A stretch of DNA of 64,000 bases, taken from Sphaerisporangium perillae (GTDB taxonomy: Bacteria > Actinomycetota > Actinomycetes > Streptosporangiales > Streptosporangiaceae). This document shows, one piece after another, positions 17,028-26,616 of the stretch. The stretch spans positions 150,217-214,216 of the forward strand of contig NZ_JALLPO010000011.1 in the NCBI RefSeq assembly GCF_023276435.1, read 5' to 3'. A model generated the notes under the pieces. That model was not told where the DNA came from, searched no databases, and saw only the letters and a program-made list of their open reading frames with translations. Position 1 is the stretch's first letter, and each line of letters opens with the position of its first letter. Both the position numbers and the translations under genes were made by a program.

Positions 17028-17585
17028 GTGATCGACGAAACCCTCTTCGAGGCCGAGGAGAAGATGGACAAGGCGGTCGTGGTCGCCAAGGAGGACTTCG
17101 CGGCGATCCGCACCGGCAGAGTCAGCCCCTCGATGTTCAACAAGATCAATGTCGACTACTACGGGTCGCCGACCCCGGTGCAGCAGCTGGCCTCGTTTCA
17201 CGTTCCCGAGGCCCGCATGGTCATCATCCAGCCCTATGACAAGGGCTCGATGACCGCCATCGAGAAGGCGATCCGCGACAGCGACCTCGGGGTCAACCCC
17301 GGCAACGACGGCGCTGTGATCCGGGTGGTGTTCCCCGAGCTGTCGGAGGAGCGCCGCAGGGACTACATCAAGGTCGCGAGGAACAAGGCCGAGAGCAGCA
17401 AGGTCTCGGTGCGCAACATCCGCCGCCACGCCAAGGAGACCCTCGACAAGATGGTCAAGGACGGCGAGGCCGGCGAGGACGAGGTGCGCCGTGCCGAGAA
17501 GGAGCTCGACGACCTCACCCAGAAGCACGTCGCCAAGATCGACGAGCTGCTGAAGCACAAGGAAACCGAGCTGCTCGAAGTCTGA
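17028..17585 (+). CDS. frr: Ribosome recycling factor
   Basis: Splits post-termination ribosomes with EF-G. The 185-residue protein has [60 protein letters not shown] and the helical tail [25 protein letters not shown] start with a GGGAG site. Standard family length; directly follows pyrH. Confidence 0.97.
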   Translation: MIDETLFEAEEKMDKAVVVAKEDFAAIRTGRVSPSMFNKINVDYYGSPTPVQQLASFHVPEARMVIIQPYDKGSMTAIEKAIRDSDLGVNPGNDGAVIRVVFPELSEERRRDYIKVARNKAESSKVSVRNIRRHAKETLDKMVKDGEAGEDEVRRAEKELDDLTQKHVAKIDELLKHKETELLEV

Positions 17586-17615
17586 GCGCGGTAGCAGTTC
17601 ACAGGTCAGGTTGGG

Positions 17616-17651
17616 GCGCTTCCACTCCGGTGTTGACCGCGGGTGGAGCGC
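17616..17651 (+). terminator. Stem-loop after frr
   Basis: Arms GCGCTTCCAC and GTGGAGCGC (one bulged T) around a 17-base loop, 30 bases after frr. Confidence 0.4.
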
Positions 17652-17750
17652 CCTCGCCGCGTTCGGGCCCACCGCGCCCCCTCCCCGCCGCTCGGCGGTG
17701 CTGGCAGAGTGGGTCGCCGAGCGTGGTCGGCGTACGAGAGTGGGATCACT

Positions 17751-18833
17751 GTGGAAGGTACGGCGGCGGACGGTACCGGGCCGGCCGGGGGCCATCGGTC
17801 CGAGGAGCGTCCGCCTGAGCGTCCCGAAGCCCCGCCGGGGAGCACCACCGCCCATACCGAGGACACCGGAACGGGCTCCGCGAACGCCGGGGCCGCCTCC
17901 GGTGATCCCGGAGCGAACGCCGGCGCCGGCAAGGGGAACGACGGCGATCCTCCGGCTGATCCCGCAGGCGAGAACGGCGAGGCCGCTGAGATCGGCGGCG
18001 AGGCCGCGCAGGCCGGCAAGCCGGGCGGCATCCGTACCGGCCGCAACCTTCCCGCCGCGATCGCCGTCGGCGTCGCCCTCGGGGCGGTCGTCCTGGGCTC
18101 CCTCTACTTCGTGAAGGTGCTCTTCCTGATCGTGCTCCTTGGAGCCGTCGGCATCGGCGTCGTGGAGATGATCGCGGCGTTCGCCGTCCGGGCCATCCGG
18201 GTGCCGACGGCGCCGGTGCTGACGGGCTTCGTCGTGATGGTCGCCGGAGCGTACTGGGGCGGGCCGATCTGGCTGCTCGGCGCCTTCACGCTGACCGTGC
18301 TCGTCCTGCTCAGCGGGCGGATGTTCAAAGGTCCGGACGGGTACGTCCGTGACGCCGCCGCCAGCGTCCTGGTCTCCGTGTATCCCGCGCTGATCGCCGG
18401 GTTCGTCCCGTTGATGCTGGCCAAGCCCAATGGTGCGGACCGCGTGGTCATCTTCATCGCCGTCACGGTCTGCAGCGACATCGGCGGATACTTCGCGGGC
18501 ATCCTCTTCGGCAAGCACAAGATGTCGATCATCAGCCCGAAGAAGACCTGGGAGGGTTTCGCCGGTTCCGTACTGGCCTGCGTCCTGTGCGGTGCGCTGC
18601 TGGTCCGGTTCCTCCTCGACGGCCAGTACTGGCAGGGCGCGGTGCTGGGTGTCGTGGTGGCCGTGTGCGCCACGCTCGGCGACCTCGTCGAATCGGTGAT
18701 CAAGCGCGATCTCGGCATCAAGGACATGGGCAACCTCCTGCCGGGCCACGGCGGCCTGATGGACCGCCTGGACTCGCTGCTCGCCACGCTGGTCCCCGTC
18801 TGGCTCCTCCTGGCGATCTTCGTCCCCCTCTGA
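17751..18833 (+). CDS. cdsA: Phosphatidate cytidylyltransferase
   Basis: Makes CDP-diacylglycerol from CTP and phosphatidic acid at the membrane, the entry to phospholipid synthesis. It has an Ala/Glu/Gly-rich cytoplasmic tail of about 85 residues, then about 8 membrane segments and the signature segments SDIGGYFAGILFGKHKM, SPKKTWEG and DLGIKDMGNLLPGHGGLMDRLDS. I choose the GTG at 17751 (360 residues); the frame is open back to 17643, with no good ribosome site for either. Next to frr as in most actinobacteria. Confidence 0.93.
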   Translation: MEGTAADGTGPAGGHRSEERPPERPEAPPGSTTAHTEDTGTGSANAGAASGDPGANAGAGKGNDGDPPADPAGENGEAAEIGGEAAQAGKPGGIRTGRNLPAAIAVGVALGAVVLGSLYFVKVLFLIVLLGAVGIGVVEMIAAFAVRAIRVPTAPVLTGFVVMVAGAYWGGPIWLLGAFTLTVLVLLSGRMFKGPDGYVRDAAASVLVSVYPALIAGFVPLMLAKPNGADRVVIFIAVTVCSDIGGYFAGILFGKHKMSIISPKKTWEGFAGSVLACVLCGALLVRFLLDGQYWQGAVLGVVVAVCATLGDLVESVIKRDLGIKDMGNLLPGHGGLMDRLDSLLATLVPVWLLLAIFVPL

Positions 18834-18937
18834 CCGGCGGCCGGCGTCCGCCCGCCGTGGTGATCGGCTATGCCGCCGAAGCGGTCAAGGCCACACGTTC
18901 CAGGCATTCTCATCGCGGCGCTGCCAGGGTGCCTGTC

Positions 18938-19969
18938 TCAGGGGATGCGCCCGGACAGCGACAGCGCCTGGTGGCCGTGGTCGGCGACCAGCTGGAGCTC
19001 CTGCTCGGTGACCGGGACCAGCCAGAGCCACCGGACCTCGTCCCCGCTGAACCCGAAGCCGGACAGGTCGGGCAGGCCCGGCACCGCGTCGAGCAGTAGC
19101 ACCCCCTGGTAGGCGGGGCCAAGCGGGAACGACGCGGCCTCGCGGTACCAGCGGGCGGTGTGGCCGTGCCCGAGCCAGGTGACCGAGTGCCATGGGTAGC
19201 GGGCCAGCCACAGGAACAACTGCGCCGCCTCCGTCGCCTCTCCACGGGTGGCGACGGCCAGCTCGATACGGGCGTAGGTGTCGGGCCGCTCGATGTACTG
19301 CTCGACGGTGGGCATGCGCTGGCAGCTCATCCCCACGGTGGACAGCATCGTGTACCCGTCCCGCGGCCGTTCGGTGATGCCCACGGTCGGCAGCCGGTCG
19401 CCGCCGATGTCCCAGTAGCGGGCGGCCGGACCGGCCCTGGCGTCCAGATGGCTCATCACGAACTGCTGGAAGGACGGCCAGGCTCCCTCGCCGTCACGCC
19501 ATTCCCAGTACGAACGCGCCTTCGCGATGCGCGGCGCGAGCCCTTCGAGGGCCTCCCCGAGCGGCCAGGCGTACGGGGACTCGCCGACGGCGTCCCTCGC
19601 GTAGCCGGGCATCCCCCGTTCGAGATCCGACCAGCCGGGAATGACGGCCAGGAGCTCGCCGTTGCGATACAGGGCGGCGCCGTCGCCTTCCTCGAACCAC
19701 AGCACCTCAAGCTCGGCCGCCGTAAGAGGCGCCGTGCCCTCGGGGACGCGCGTGTTGCCGAGAGGCATGACGGGGGTCTGCCCGGATTCGATCCGGACCA
19801 GGTCGACGGAGGAAGGCGCCGGACCATGGTTGGCGAGCCACACGGCCCCGTGGATCCCGCCTTCGGCGTCGCGAAGGTAGGCTACCGATGACAACCCGTC
19901 GTATTCGACGGTCACCACGCGACTACCGTAGGGGCTGGTGTCGGTGAGTACGACATCGGTGGTGCCCAA
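18938..19969 (-). CDS. Possible SUFU-domain protein
   Basis: A protein of about 343 residues, convergent with cdsA. The C-terminal ~170 residues (EWRDGEGAWPSFQQFVMSHL..., IELAVATRGE, PWHSVTWLGHGHT, GVLLLDAVPGLPDLSGFGFSGDEVRWLWLVPVTEQELQLVADHG) resemble the Suppressor-of-fused domain found in bacterial hypothetical, often immunity-type, proteins. This is recognition from memory. The amino-terminal ~120 residues form a separate beta-rich part. No ATG opens the frame; a TTG at 19969 after AAAGGCGG is the best start, a TTG at 20020 the alternative. It interrupts the usual cdsA-rlmN neighbourhood. Confidence 0.65.
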   Translation of the reverse strand: MGTTDVVLTDTSPYGSRVVTVEYDGLSSVAYLRDAEGGIHGAVWLANHGPAPSSVDLVRIESGQTPVMPLGNTRVPEGTAPLTAAELEVLWFEEGDGAALYRNGELLAVIPGWSDLERGMPGYARDAVGESPYAWPLGEALEGLAPRIAKARSYWEWRDGEGAWPSFQQFVMSHLDARAGPAARYWDIGGDRLPTVGITERPRDGYTMLSTVGMSCQRMPTVEQYIERPDTYARIELAVATRGEATEAAQLFLWLARYPWHSVTWLGHGHTARWYREAASFPLGPAYQGVLLLDAVPGLPDLSGFGFSGDEVRWLWLVPVTEQELQLVADHGHQALSLSGRIP

Positions 19970-20077
19970 CGCATATCCGCCTTTCCGGTGAACGTCTCCC
20001 CGTTCGGCCGAGGATCGCAATAGATCACACGGAATGGCTGTCCAGTACAGCTTCCGGCAAACCGTTAAGAGAAGGAC

Positions 20078-21181
20078 ATGTCCGCCGAGCTAACCTTTGT
20101 CGCCCCCCGACGGGCGAAACCGTCACGCCATCTGGCCGACCTGTCCATGGCGGAGCGCCGCACAGCTGTCGCGGAGCTGGGCGAGAAGCCCTTCCGCGCC
20201 GACCAGCTCTCCCGGCACTACTTCGAGCGGCTGACCACCGATCCCTCGCACATGACCGACCTGCCCGCGGCGTCGCGCGACCAGCTCGTCACGCGGTTGA
20301 TGCCCAACCTGCTCACCTCGGTCCGCGAGATCACCTGCGACGGCGGCACGACCCGCAAGACGCTGTGGCGGCTCTTCGACGGCGCGCTGGTCGAGTCGGT
20401 GCTGATGCGCTACCCCGACCGCGTGACCATGTGCGTGTCCTCTCAGGCCGGATGCGGCATGAACTGCCCGTTCTGCGCGACCGGGCAGGCCGGTCTGACC
20501 CGGAACATGTCGACGGCCGAGATCGTCGAGCAGGTCGTCGCCGGCGCCCGCGCCCTGGCCCGCGACGAGGTCCCCGGCGGCCCCGGCCGGGTCAGCAACA
20601 TCGTCTTCATGGGCATGGGCGAGCCGCTGGCCAACTACAAGGCCGTGATCGGCGCCGTGCGCCGCATCGTCGACCCCGCGCCCGAGGGCCTCGGCATCTC
20701 CGCCAGAGGCGTCACGGTCTCCACCGTCGGCCTGGTCCCGTCGATCAACAAACTCGCGGCGGAAGGGCTGCCGGTGACGCTGGCCGTCTCCCTGCACGCC
20801 CCCGACGACGAACTGCGCGACACCCTCGTCCCGATCAACACCCGTTGGAAGGTCGGCGAGGTCCTGGACGCCGCCTGGAACTACGCGGCCGTCACCAAGC
20901 GCCGCGTGTCGATCGAGTACGCCCTGATCAAGGACATCAACGACCATGAGTGGCGGGCCGACCTGCTGGGCCGCCTGCTCAAGGGCAAACTGGTCCATGT
21001 CAACCTGATCCCGCTCAACCCGACCCCTGGCTCCAAATGGACGGCCTCCCGTCCCGAGGACGAACGAGCCTTCGTCCGCCGCCTGGAGTCGCACGGGGTG
21101 GCCGTCACGGTCCGCGACACCCGCGGCCGCGAAATCGACGGCGCCTGCGGCCAACTGGCCGCCGCCACCCCAGAGGCATAG
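20078..21181 (+). CDS. rlmN: 23S rRNA (adenine2503-C2)-methyltransferase
   Basis: Radical-SAM enzyme that methylates A2503 of 23S rRNA (and A37 of some tRNAs). The 367-residue protein has the cluster motif CGMNCPFC (Cys126, 130, 133), [32 protein letters not shown] and the substrate-cysteine region near [15 protein letters not shown] (conserved C-terminal Cys). An AGAAGGA site precedes the ATG. It lies 1.2 kb downstream of cdsA, the usual actinobacterial order. Confidence 0.96.
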   Translation: MSAELTFVAPRRAKPSRHLADLSMAERRTAVAELGEKPFRADQLSRHYFERLTTDPSHMTDLPAASRDQLVTRLMPNLLTSVREITCDGGTTRKTLWRLFDGALVESVLMRYPDRVTMCVSSQAGCGMNCPFCATGQAGLTRNMSTAEIVEQVVAGARALARDEVPGGPGRVSNIVFMGMGEPLANYKAVIGAVRRIVDPAPEGLGISARGVTVSTVGLVPSINKLAAEGLPVTLAVSLHAPDDELRDTLVPINTRWKVGEVLDAAWNYAAVTKRRVSIEYALIKDINDHEWRADLLGRLLKGKLVHVNLIPLNPTPGSKWTASRPEDERAFVRRLESHGVAVTVRDTRGREIDGACGQLAAATPEA

Positions 21182-21185
21182 AGGG

Positions 21186-21440
21186 TTACATATAACGGAT
21201 CGCGTTCGCCATCAACGCGAGCAGCAGCAGCGTTCCCGCACCGATCATGATCATGCGCCAGAACGCCGCCCACGCCGCTGATTTGGCGCCGGGAATCTTT
21301 CCGGTGGCCTCCGCGGCGGCCTTCACCGCCTTGCCCCAACCCGACCACGTGTCGACCGAACGCTGGAAATTCCGTCCAACGATGAACAGGATCGTCGCGA
21401 TCAGAATGACGATCAGGATGCGACCGTCCGAACTGTCCAT
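21186..21440 (-). CDS. Small membrane protein, function unknown
   Basis: An 84-residue protein with two hydrophobic segments (about 8-22 and 63-80) and a basic, Ala-rich linker (GKAVKAAAEATGKIPGAKSAAW). It has a strong AGGAGGG site 5 bases before its ATG. Its stop is 4 bases past the end of the convergent rlmN. I do not recognise a family. Confidence 0.8.
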   Translation of the reverse strand: MDSSDGRILIVILIATILFIVGRNFQRSVDTWSGWGKAVKAAAEATGKIPGAKSAAWAAFWRMIMIGAGTLLLLALMANAIRYM

Positions 21441-21696
21441 GTAGCCCTCCTGCCGAGGGAAAGCGGGGTCAGGTTCCCCGAACTTATTCCAACCTTCGGG
21501 AACGCGCGAGGGGAAAGGCGTTCATGGGTGCCGGCTTGCCTGCGAAGGAAATGTGGATATTTGCCGATATATTCCGCAATATCAGAATAAAAAGCATCCG
21601 GCTTGCGGGCGGGGAGCCGCCGACAATCCGGCTTCCACGCCGGCGGTCGCGCGCGCATGGGCACGCGTCATGAGTGCGGCGGGCGGCGGGAGTGGT

Positions 21697-22212
21697 ATGA
21701 CTGATGCCGACCGCGAGACCGATGGGCAGGAGCGCATGCCGGCTGTGCAGGACCAGGAGAAGGCGGCCGGGCAGGCCGTGGACATCTACACCGACGGTGC
21801 GTGCAGCGGCAATCCGGGGCCCGGCGGCTGGGGCGCCGTGCTGCGGTACGGCCGGACGGAGAAGGAGATCTACGGCGGCGAGGCCGGGACGACCAACAAC
21901 CGGATGGAGCTGATGGCCGCCATCATGGCGCTGGAGAGCCTCACCCGTCCGGTGACCGTACGCCTGCACACCGACAGCCAGTACGTCCGCAACGGCATCA
22001 CCCAGTGGCTGCGCGGCTGGAAGCGTAACGGCTGGAAGACCGCAGGCAAGCAGCCGGTCAAGAACATGGACCTCTGGCAACGGCTGGACGCGGCGACCGC
22101 CAGACACACCGTGGAATGGCTCTGGGTCAAGGGCCACTCCGGACATCCCGAGAACGAACGCGCCGACGCCCTGGCCAGACGCGGCGTGGACAAGGTGCGC
22201 AGCGGCGAGTAG
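21697..22212 (+). CDS. rnhA: Ribonuclease HI
   Basis: Degrades RNA in RNA-DNA hybrids; the window therefore has both RNase H types. The 171-residue protein has the four acidic positions in context: [34 protein letters not shown], and [18 protein letters not shown]. About 30 variable residues precede the domain. ATG 21697 has a GGGAG site; ATGs at 21670 and 21736 are alternatives. Confidence 0.94.
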   Translation: MTDADRETDGQERMPAVQDQEKAAGQAVDIYTDGACSGNPGPGGWGAVLRYGRTEKEIYGGEAGTTNNRMELMAAIMALESLTRPVTVRLHTDSQYVRNGITQWLRGWKRNGWKTAGKQPVKNMDLWQRLDAATARHTVEWLWVKGHSGHPENERADALARRGVDKVRSGE

Positions 22213-22717
22213 CTAGTACTCCCACGGCCATCGCGGCATCCCTCCGAAACGTGACCGCGGGCGTCCAAGAGAACAGGTCAACACATGCTCTGCGAGAGTA
22301 ATTGAAGCGATACCCTCTGCAGTCAACGGCACCCGATCACGCCCGGCGGAGTGAGGGCCGGTGAACGGAGGAGCGCACGTCATGAGCGATGAGGGGCACC
22401 GCGTTCTGCTCGGGGCGCGACGGCGTGGTGATGTCCCACAGGCGAAGGGGCTGGCTCTCCTACGACCAGATCGCCGAGGTGCTGGCCAGGCCTAAGCCTG
22501 CTTCGTGAAGTCTGCTGTGGCGGCAGCGCGATCGGACCCGCCTCGTCAGGTCCCTTCTTTCAGATCGCAATATCACACAAGGACAGTGGGCAATGTTGCA
22601 ATGCCGGCTAATGGCTCTTCGCTGCACGCGCTTATCCGAAACAGTACCGACGACGATCTCCGGGCTGGCTTCGCTCAGGTGAAGGCTTCGCCGCGACACT
22701 GGTCACTTTTTGGTCGC
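22213..22717. other. Gap with decayed coding remnant
   Basis: About 500 bases without an intact gene. A 37-codon frame from ATG 22382 has a strong GGAGGAG site but stops early. In another frame, just downstream, a short peptide LSYDQIAEVLARP resembles a helix-turn-helix recognition segment. The two could be parts of one frameshifted DNA-binding gene. GC content drops after about 22550 toward the lipoprotein. Confidence 0.4.
22382..22508 (+). pseudogene. Possible frameshifted HTH gene fragment
   Basis: The frame MSDEGHRVLLGARRRGDVPQ starts at ATG 22382 after GGAGGAG. A different frame over 22431-22508 encodes SYDQIAEVLARP, typical of a helix-turn-helix, and then stops. A frameshift would join them; nothing further downstream continues the protein. 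Confidence 0.25.
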
Positions 22718-23230
22718 ATGCCTCCCCCGCAGGGCCAACTGATCAGTAGAGTCGGGAGAGTGCGACGTGTCGCGAGGTGCGCTCTCCTCTTCTTGCTGGC
22801 CGCTGGGTGCAGCAAAGGCCCCACTCTCGACGACGCCACCAGAATGATGGTCGAGGATGGCGCTACGCTCGCGGCGTCTCAATATATGGAAAATAAAAGA
22901 GTCATTGATGAAGGCGGCAAGGGGGGCGATGATCCCGTCGGCTGCCCAGACCACACCTCCCGGCGCACGTATCAGGTAACTGGTGACTTCGGCAAAGTCG
23001 ATGGGGTTACATCGACTGAACAGGCCGATCTCGCAGGTCCCCCATTGAGGGTCACACTCCGTGGGATGGGTTATGAGCCTGATGACAGCGCCAGTTCGGT
23101 GAACCAATCTGGCCGTAGTATCGGTGTGCTCCGAAAGAAGGTACCTGGTATCACCTTCACGGTGATCGTGCAATCCTCCTTGCCGAACATCGAGATCATC
23201 GGTAAGACCGACTGTCTTCCCGCGAACTGA
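22718..23230 (+). CDS. Predicted lipoprotein, paralog of 48865-49302
   Basis: A protein of about 170 residues. It has a lipoprotein signal (RRVARCALLFLLAAGC, lipobox LAAGC) and a mature part with GCPDHTSRRTYQVTGDF, an LRGMGYEPDD segment, IGVLRKKVPGITFTVIVQ and PNIEIIGKTDCL. The same blocks occur in the lipoprotein at 48865-49302, so both belong to one uncharacterised family, with a Cys pair that may form a disulfide. The start is unsure: ATG 22718 or GTG 22760, neither with a proper ribosome site. It ends 3 bases before the stop of the convergent WXG100 gene. Codon use is less GC-rich than in neighbours. Confidence 0.75.
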   Translation: MPPPQGQLISRVGRVRRVARCALLFLLAAGCSKGPTLDDATRMMVEDGATLAASQYMENKRVIDEGGKGGDDPVGCPDHTSRRTYQVTGDFGKVDGVTSTEQADLAGPPLRVTLRGMGYEPDDSASSVNQSGRSIGVLRKKVPGITFTVIVQSSLPNIEIIGKTDCLPAN

Positions 23231-23233
23231 TGC

Positions 23234-23527
23234 CTAGATCGTCGTGGTCGCCTGTTCAGCCTGTTGCCGCAGTTGTAGGGCCATACGTCGTAAGTTTCTA
23301 GACGCCAGATAGCACTGCTCGATGAGCCGGTCCACATCTGACCGATGCCGACCGGTATCCTGCTCGAAGCGCTGTGCTGCTGGACCAGTCCAGACCGGAC
23401 CACTCTCCACGGAACCAGTTTTGATGTGGTCGAAGTACGTGATCAGGTCCTTGGCGTAGTTGTCGAATCGTGCTGCGAGCAGTTCCTTCTCTTGGGCCTG
23501 ACGCTGCAGTTCACCCCCATTCGCCAT
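23234..23527 (-). CDS. WXG100-family protein
   Basis: A 97-residue helical-hairpin protein of the ESAT-6/WXG100 type, with the central turn VWTGPAAQRFEQD (W-x-G) between two long helices rich in Gln, Arg and Leu. Such proteins are exported by, or structurally similar to substrates of, type VII secretion systems. It follows the stop of the large upstream gene by 2 bases, so the two are one operon. No secretion machinery (EccC-like ATPase) lies in the window. Confidence 0.85.
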   Translation of the reverse strand: MANGGELQRQAQEKELLAARFDNYAKDLITYFDHIKTGSVESGPVWTGPAAQRFEQDTGRHRSDVDRLIEQCYLASRNLRRMALQLRQQAEQATTTI

Positions 23528-23529
23528 GG

Positions 23530-25320
23530 TCAGCCTCCCCGTTTCTTGAAAGCGTCGAGCACCACCGGCAGCAGCAATCCTCTGAATGTGTTCTCTAGAT
23601 AAAGCATGTCTCCGTCGCTCAATGGAGGCAGACCGTGCTGTCGCCGAGAGGCTGTAAGAGCGTCTATCTGGGAGCCAAGCAGGGTGTTCGTCAGATCGGA
23701 GGCCTCCTCCGGTGGCGCTCCGTCCCAGAGTTGGCTGAAGATGTCCTGTCCGGGGTTCTTCACTATGAAGTCGGCTGCCTTGCCGATCGCGGTCTCTGCG
23801 ATGAGACCGCCGCCCACTCCACCGCTGAACGCCCCGACGGCCATGTCCACAGGGAAGAACATGAGCTGGATCTGCACGTCACGGGCCTCCTCCGCGCTGA
23901 GGTCGGCTTCGTGTAGCCCGCCGATAAGGAGCGATGCCATTCCTGCAGCCTGAGACGATTTAGCGTAGAACGCGTTGCGTTGCAACTGTCTTGCAGCCTC
24001 GGTCGTAGCGTTGCCGAAGGGATGATCCTTGCCCAGGTCCAAGTTGTCGATGAAGGTTCGGTAATCCTCTTTGAGGACCGATAGTGCCGCTGGATCACGA
24101 AGGATGCTGCCGAAGAAGGCCACGATCTCGTTTGACTTGATAGCTCTCCATGTGTCGTTAGGAGTGGCCAGTCTTTCGTCGAGGTTCGCTGTGGTCCAGA
24201 TGCCGGCGAGTTCGGGGAAGTACTGGTGGATGTGTCTGGCCAGGACTTGGCCGACGGGGGAAGGGACGGGGAGTCCGGTTGTCTCGGAGATGGAAGGGGC
24301 GAGGGAGGGCCAGGCGGAGTGGTTGCTGAAGAGTTTAATGGTGTTGATCCAGGCGGCTCGGCGGAGGTTGTCGTCGCCGGCGTTGGGGGCGAGGGCTTTG
24401 TCCAGGACGTCGGCCAGTAGCTTCTCGAAGCCGGGGGTGCCGGTGCTCTTGACGACCTCGGGACGTAGGAGAAGCTGCACGTTGTCACCGGTGGCGAGGA
24501 ACTCCTGGGCGGCTCCGAGGTCCTGGGACAGCGCCTTGGCCAGCCAGTGCGTGTTCCAGTCGGGGTCGGGCGTTTTGTGGCCGCTCGACTCGGCGAGTTT
24601 GGTGCCGGCGTCCACGACGAAGCGGCGCGACTGGGGAGTGAGGGCGAGCAAGGCGGCGAGGTCGTCCATCGGGCTATGGTCGAGCAGTCGCGCGCGCAGA
24701 TCGGCGGGAAGCTTGCCGGTCGAGTCGGCGGAGGCGAAGGCGTCCGCGAGGGGGCCCAGGTCGTTTCTCACCCTGGCGAGGTCGGCGGGGCTGTAGCCGG
24801 AGCGGCTGTTCTGGTACTTCTGGCGCTCTACGCGGAGGATCTCAGCGAATGTGGCGGCACCCATCTGGGTGAGCAGCCCCGCCGCGTACGCGACGTCAGA
24901 TGTCTTTCCCTGCCGCTCACCCAACACCGACTGGAGCCTGCGCCAGTTCATCGAGCTGGGGTCGGACTGGTAGGCGGTCCAGGCCGCTTTGACTGCGTCG
25001 CCCGCGACGGCTCCGGCGGCGTGTGCTGACTCGGCGCTGGGGAATGCGAACTCGGCGCCTTTGACCCCGCGTCGAGCGGTGGCGTTCTCTGTTCGTTCGA
25101 TGGTCTGTACGCGCCAGGTGAGATCGTGCTGGGCGGTCAGGAGGAACTGCCGGCATCGGTCCAGCACTTCGGCGCCCGGACCGGCCGGCCAGTCGGTTCC
25201 GGCTTCGGTAATGGACGCCGACAGATATGGCCTCAATGTCGCGGCCCGCTGAGCGGTTTCCCGCATAGCGGCAATCAGAATCCGCGCACCATGCGGATTT
25301 ATGCCGACAAATTCCCCCAT
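23530..25320 (-). CDS. Large WXG100-associated helical protein
   Basis: A 596-residue, mostly alpha-helical protein. Residues 1-100 (MGEFVGINPHGARILIAAM...DWPAGPGAEVLDRCRQFL) look like a WXG100-type helical hairpin, with W-P-A-G at the turn. The middle is helical and GC-rich. Near the carboxyl end is a glycine-rich hydrophobic stretch (MAVGAFSGGVGGGLIAETAIG). The layout resembles the large partners (DUF6571-like, from memory) found next to WXG100 genes in actinomycetes; no enzymatic motif is seen. The start at 25320 has a GAGGGG site. Codon GC falls in the last ~230 codons (see findings). Confidence 0.75.
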   Translation of the reverse strand: MGEFVGINPHGARILIAAMRETAQRAATLRPYLSASITEAGTDWPAGPGAEVLDRCRQFLLTAQHDLTWRVQTIERTENATARRGVKGAEFAFPSAESAHAAGAVAGDAVKAAWTAYQSDPSSMNWRRLQSVLGERQGKTSDVAYAAGLLTQMGAATFAEILRVERQKYQNSRSGYSPADLARVRNDLGPLADAFASADSTGKLPADLRARLLDHSPMDDLAALLALTPQSRRFVVDAGTKLAESSGHKTPDPDWNTHWLAKALSQDLGAAQEFLATGDNVQLLLRPEVVKSTGTPGFEKLLADVLDKALAPNAGDDNLRRAAWINTIKLFSNHSAWPSLAPSISETTGLPVPSPVGQVLARHIHQYFPELAGIWTTANLDERLATPNDTWRAIKSNEIVAFFGSILRDPAALSVLKEDYRTFIDNLDLGKDHPFGNATTEAARQLQRNAFYAKSSQAAGMASLLIGGLHEADLSAEEARDVQIQLMFFPVDMAVGAFSGGVGGGLIAETAIGKAADFIVKNPGQDIFSQLWDGAPPEEASDLTNTLLGSQIDALTASRRQHGLPPLSDGDMLYLENTFRGLLLPVVLDAFKKRGG

Positions 25321-25622
25321 TTTGTCTGGTCCCCTCGCGGGTAGAGATTCCAGAGCAGAAGCCATTGCATCGTAACGGGCGAGGTAGGGCGAGAGACACC
25401 TTCGCAAAAGGCCGTACAGCACGGCAAAGCCGTACCAGGCAGGGGCCTCTGCTCGCGTTCCCGCGAAAGTTCGCAGAGCAGAGGCGCCGAGAGAACAATG
25501 GCGGAGAAGCGCGGACTCCTCAATCCCTCTTGCCGGCGGATGGATCACCTATGGTGCGCCGGCTCTGAGCTGGGATGTCGCATATCATGACTGCCCTTGT
25601 TCCCCGCCGATGCGGACCTCGT

Positions 25623-26432
25623 TCAGGCGCGGCAGATGATCTCGCCGTGCAGGACGCTGAACCAGCCGTCGTCGGCCGTGCCCCATTCGCGCCAGCCGTC
25701 GGCGATGCGCTCGAGATCGGCCCGCGTGGCGAAGCCGTAGGCGATCGCCTGGTCGGCGATGGTGGAGCCGGTGACGCGGTCGGCCCAAAGGCCGCTCCAC
25801 CAGGCGCGGTCGTCGGGCGTGGCGAAGCACCACACCGAGGCGGTGGCGGTGACGTCGGTGAACCCGGCGCTGCGTGCCCAGGACAGCAGGCGGCGCCCTG
25901 CGTCCGGCTCCCCGCCGTTGGCGCGCGCCAGCCGGTGGTACAGCTCCAGCCACTCGGCGAGCGCGGGCACTTCGGGGTACCAGGTGAACGTGGCGTAGTC
26001 GGTGTCGCGGGCGGCGACCACCCCGCCGGGCTTGCAGGCCGCACGCATCGCGGCGAGCGCGCCCACCGGGTCGGCGACGTGCTGCAGCATCTGGTGGGCG
26101 TGCACTACGTCGAAGGATCGCTCGGGATAGGCCAGGTCGTAGACGTCGCCGACCTCGCAGGTGACGTTCGCCAGGCTCTGCGCCGCCACCGTCTCCTTGG
26201 CCTGCGCCACGATGCCCTCGGCGGTGTCGATGGCGGTGACCGGTCCCGGGGCGACCAGCGCGGCCAGGTCGGCGGTGATCGTGCCCGGGCCGCAGCCCAC
26301 GTCGAGCAGCGACATCCCGGAGCGGAGGTGGGGCAGGAGGTAGGCGGCTGAGTTGGCCGCCGTCCGCCAGGCGTGCGAACGGATGACCGACTCGTGGTGA
26401 CCGTGGGTGTAGACGGCGCGTGATACCGGCAT
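25623..26432 (-). CDS. Class I SAM-dependent methyltransferase
   Basis: A 269-residue UbiE-like small-molecule methyltransferase: LLDVGCGPGTITADLAAL (motif I), VTAIDTAEGIV, SFDVVHAHQMLQHV (motif post-I/II) and LKPGG-like CKPGGVVAARD (motif III). The C-terminal part has a Trp-rich lid. GAGGAG precedes the ATG. It stands alone, and the substrate cannot be read from context. A short palindrome lies about 40 bases upstream. Confidence 0.9.
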   Translation of the reverse strand: MPVSRAVYTHGHHESVIRSHAWRTAANSAAYLLPHLRSGMSLLDVGCGPGTITADLAALVAPGPVTAIDTAEGIVAQAKETVAAQSLANVTCEVGDVYDLAYPERSFDVVHAHQMLQHVADPVGALAAMRAACKPGGVVAARDTDYATFTWYPEVPALAEWLELYHRLARANGGEPDAGRRLLSWARSAGFTDVTATASVWCFATPDDRAWWSGLWADRVTGSTIADQAIAYGFATRADLERIADGWREWGTADDGWFSVLHGEIICRA

Positions 26433-26473
26433 GTCGTTTCAGGCTCCTCGCTCGGGTCGATGTGCCGACCTTA

Positions 26474-26486
26474 ATGGATAGTCCAT
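26474..26486. promoter_or_regulatory. Candidate operator upstream of the methyltransferase
   Basis: Palindrome ATGGA-TAG-TCCAT in a locally AT-rich stretch, 42 bases upstream of the methyltransferase start. Confidence 0.35.
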
Positions 26487-26616
26487 ATCCCGAGAAGATT
26501 GGTCTTACATTATGAGACGGCCTTCAGGTGTGGTGATCGCGACATCCGGTGACGACGGATCTTCCTGCGGTGAAGCCCGGGGGGAGACCGCCCGGTGAAG
26601 CCGAGCCGTCAGAGCA

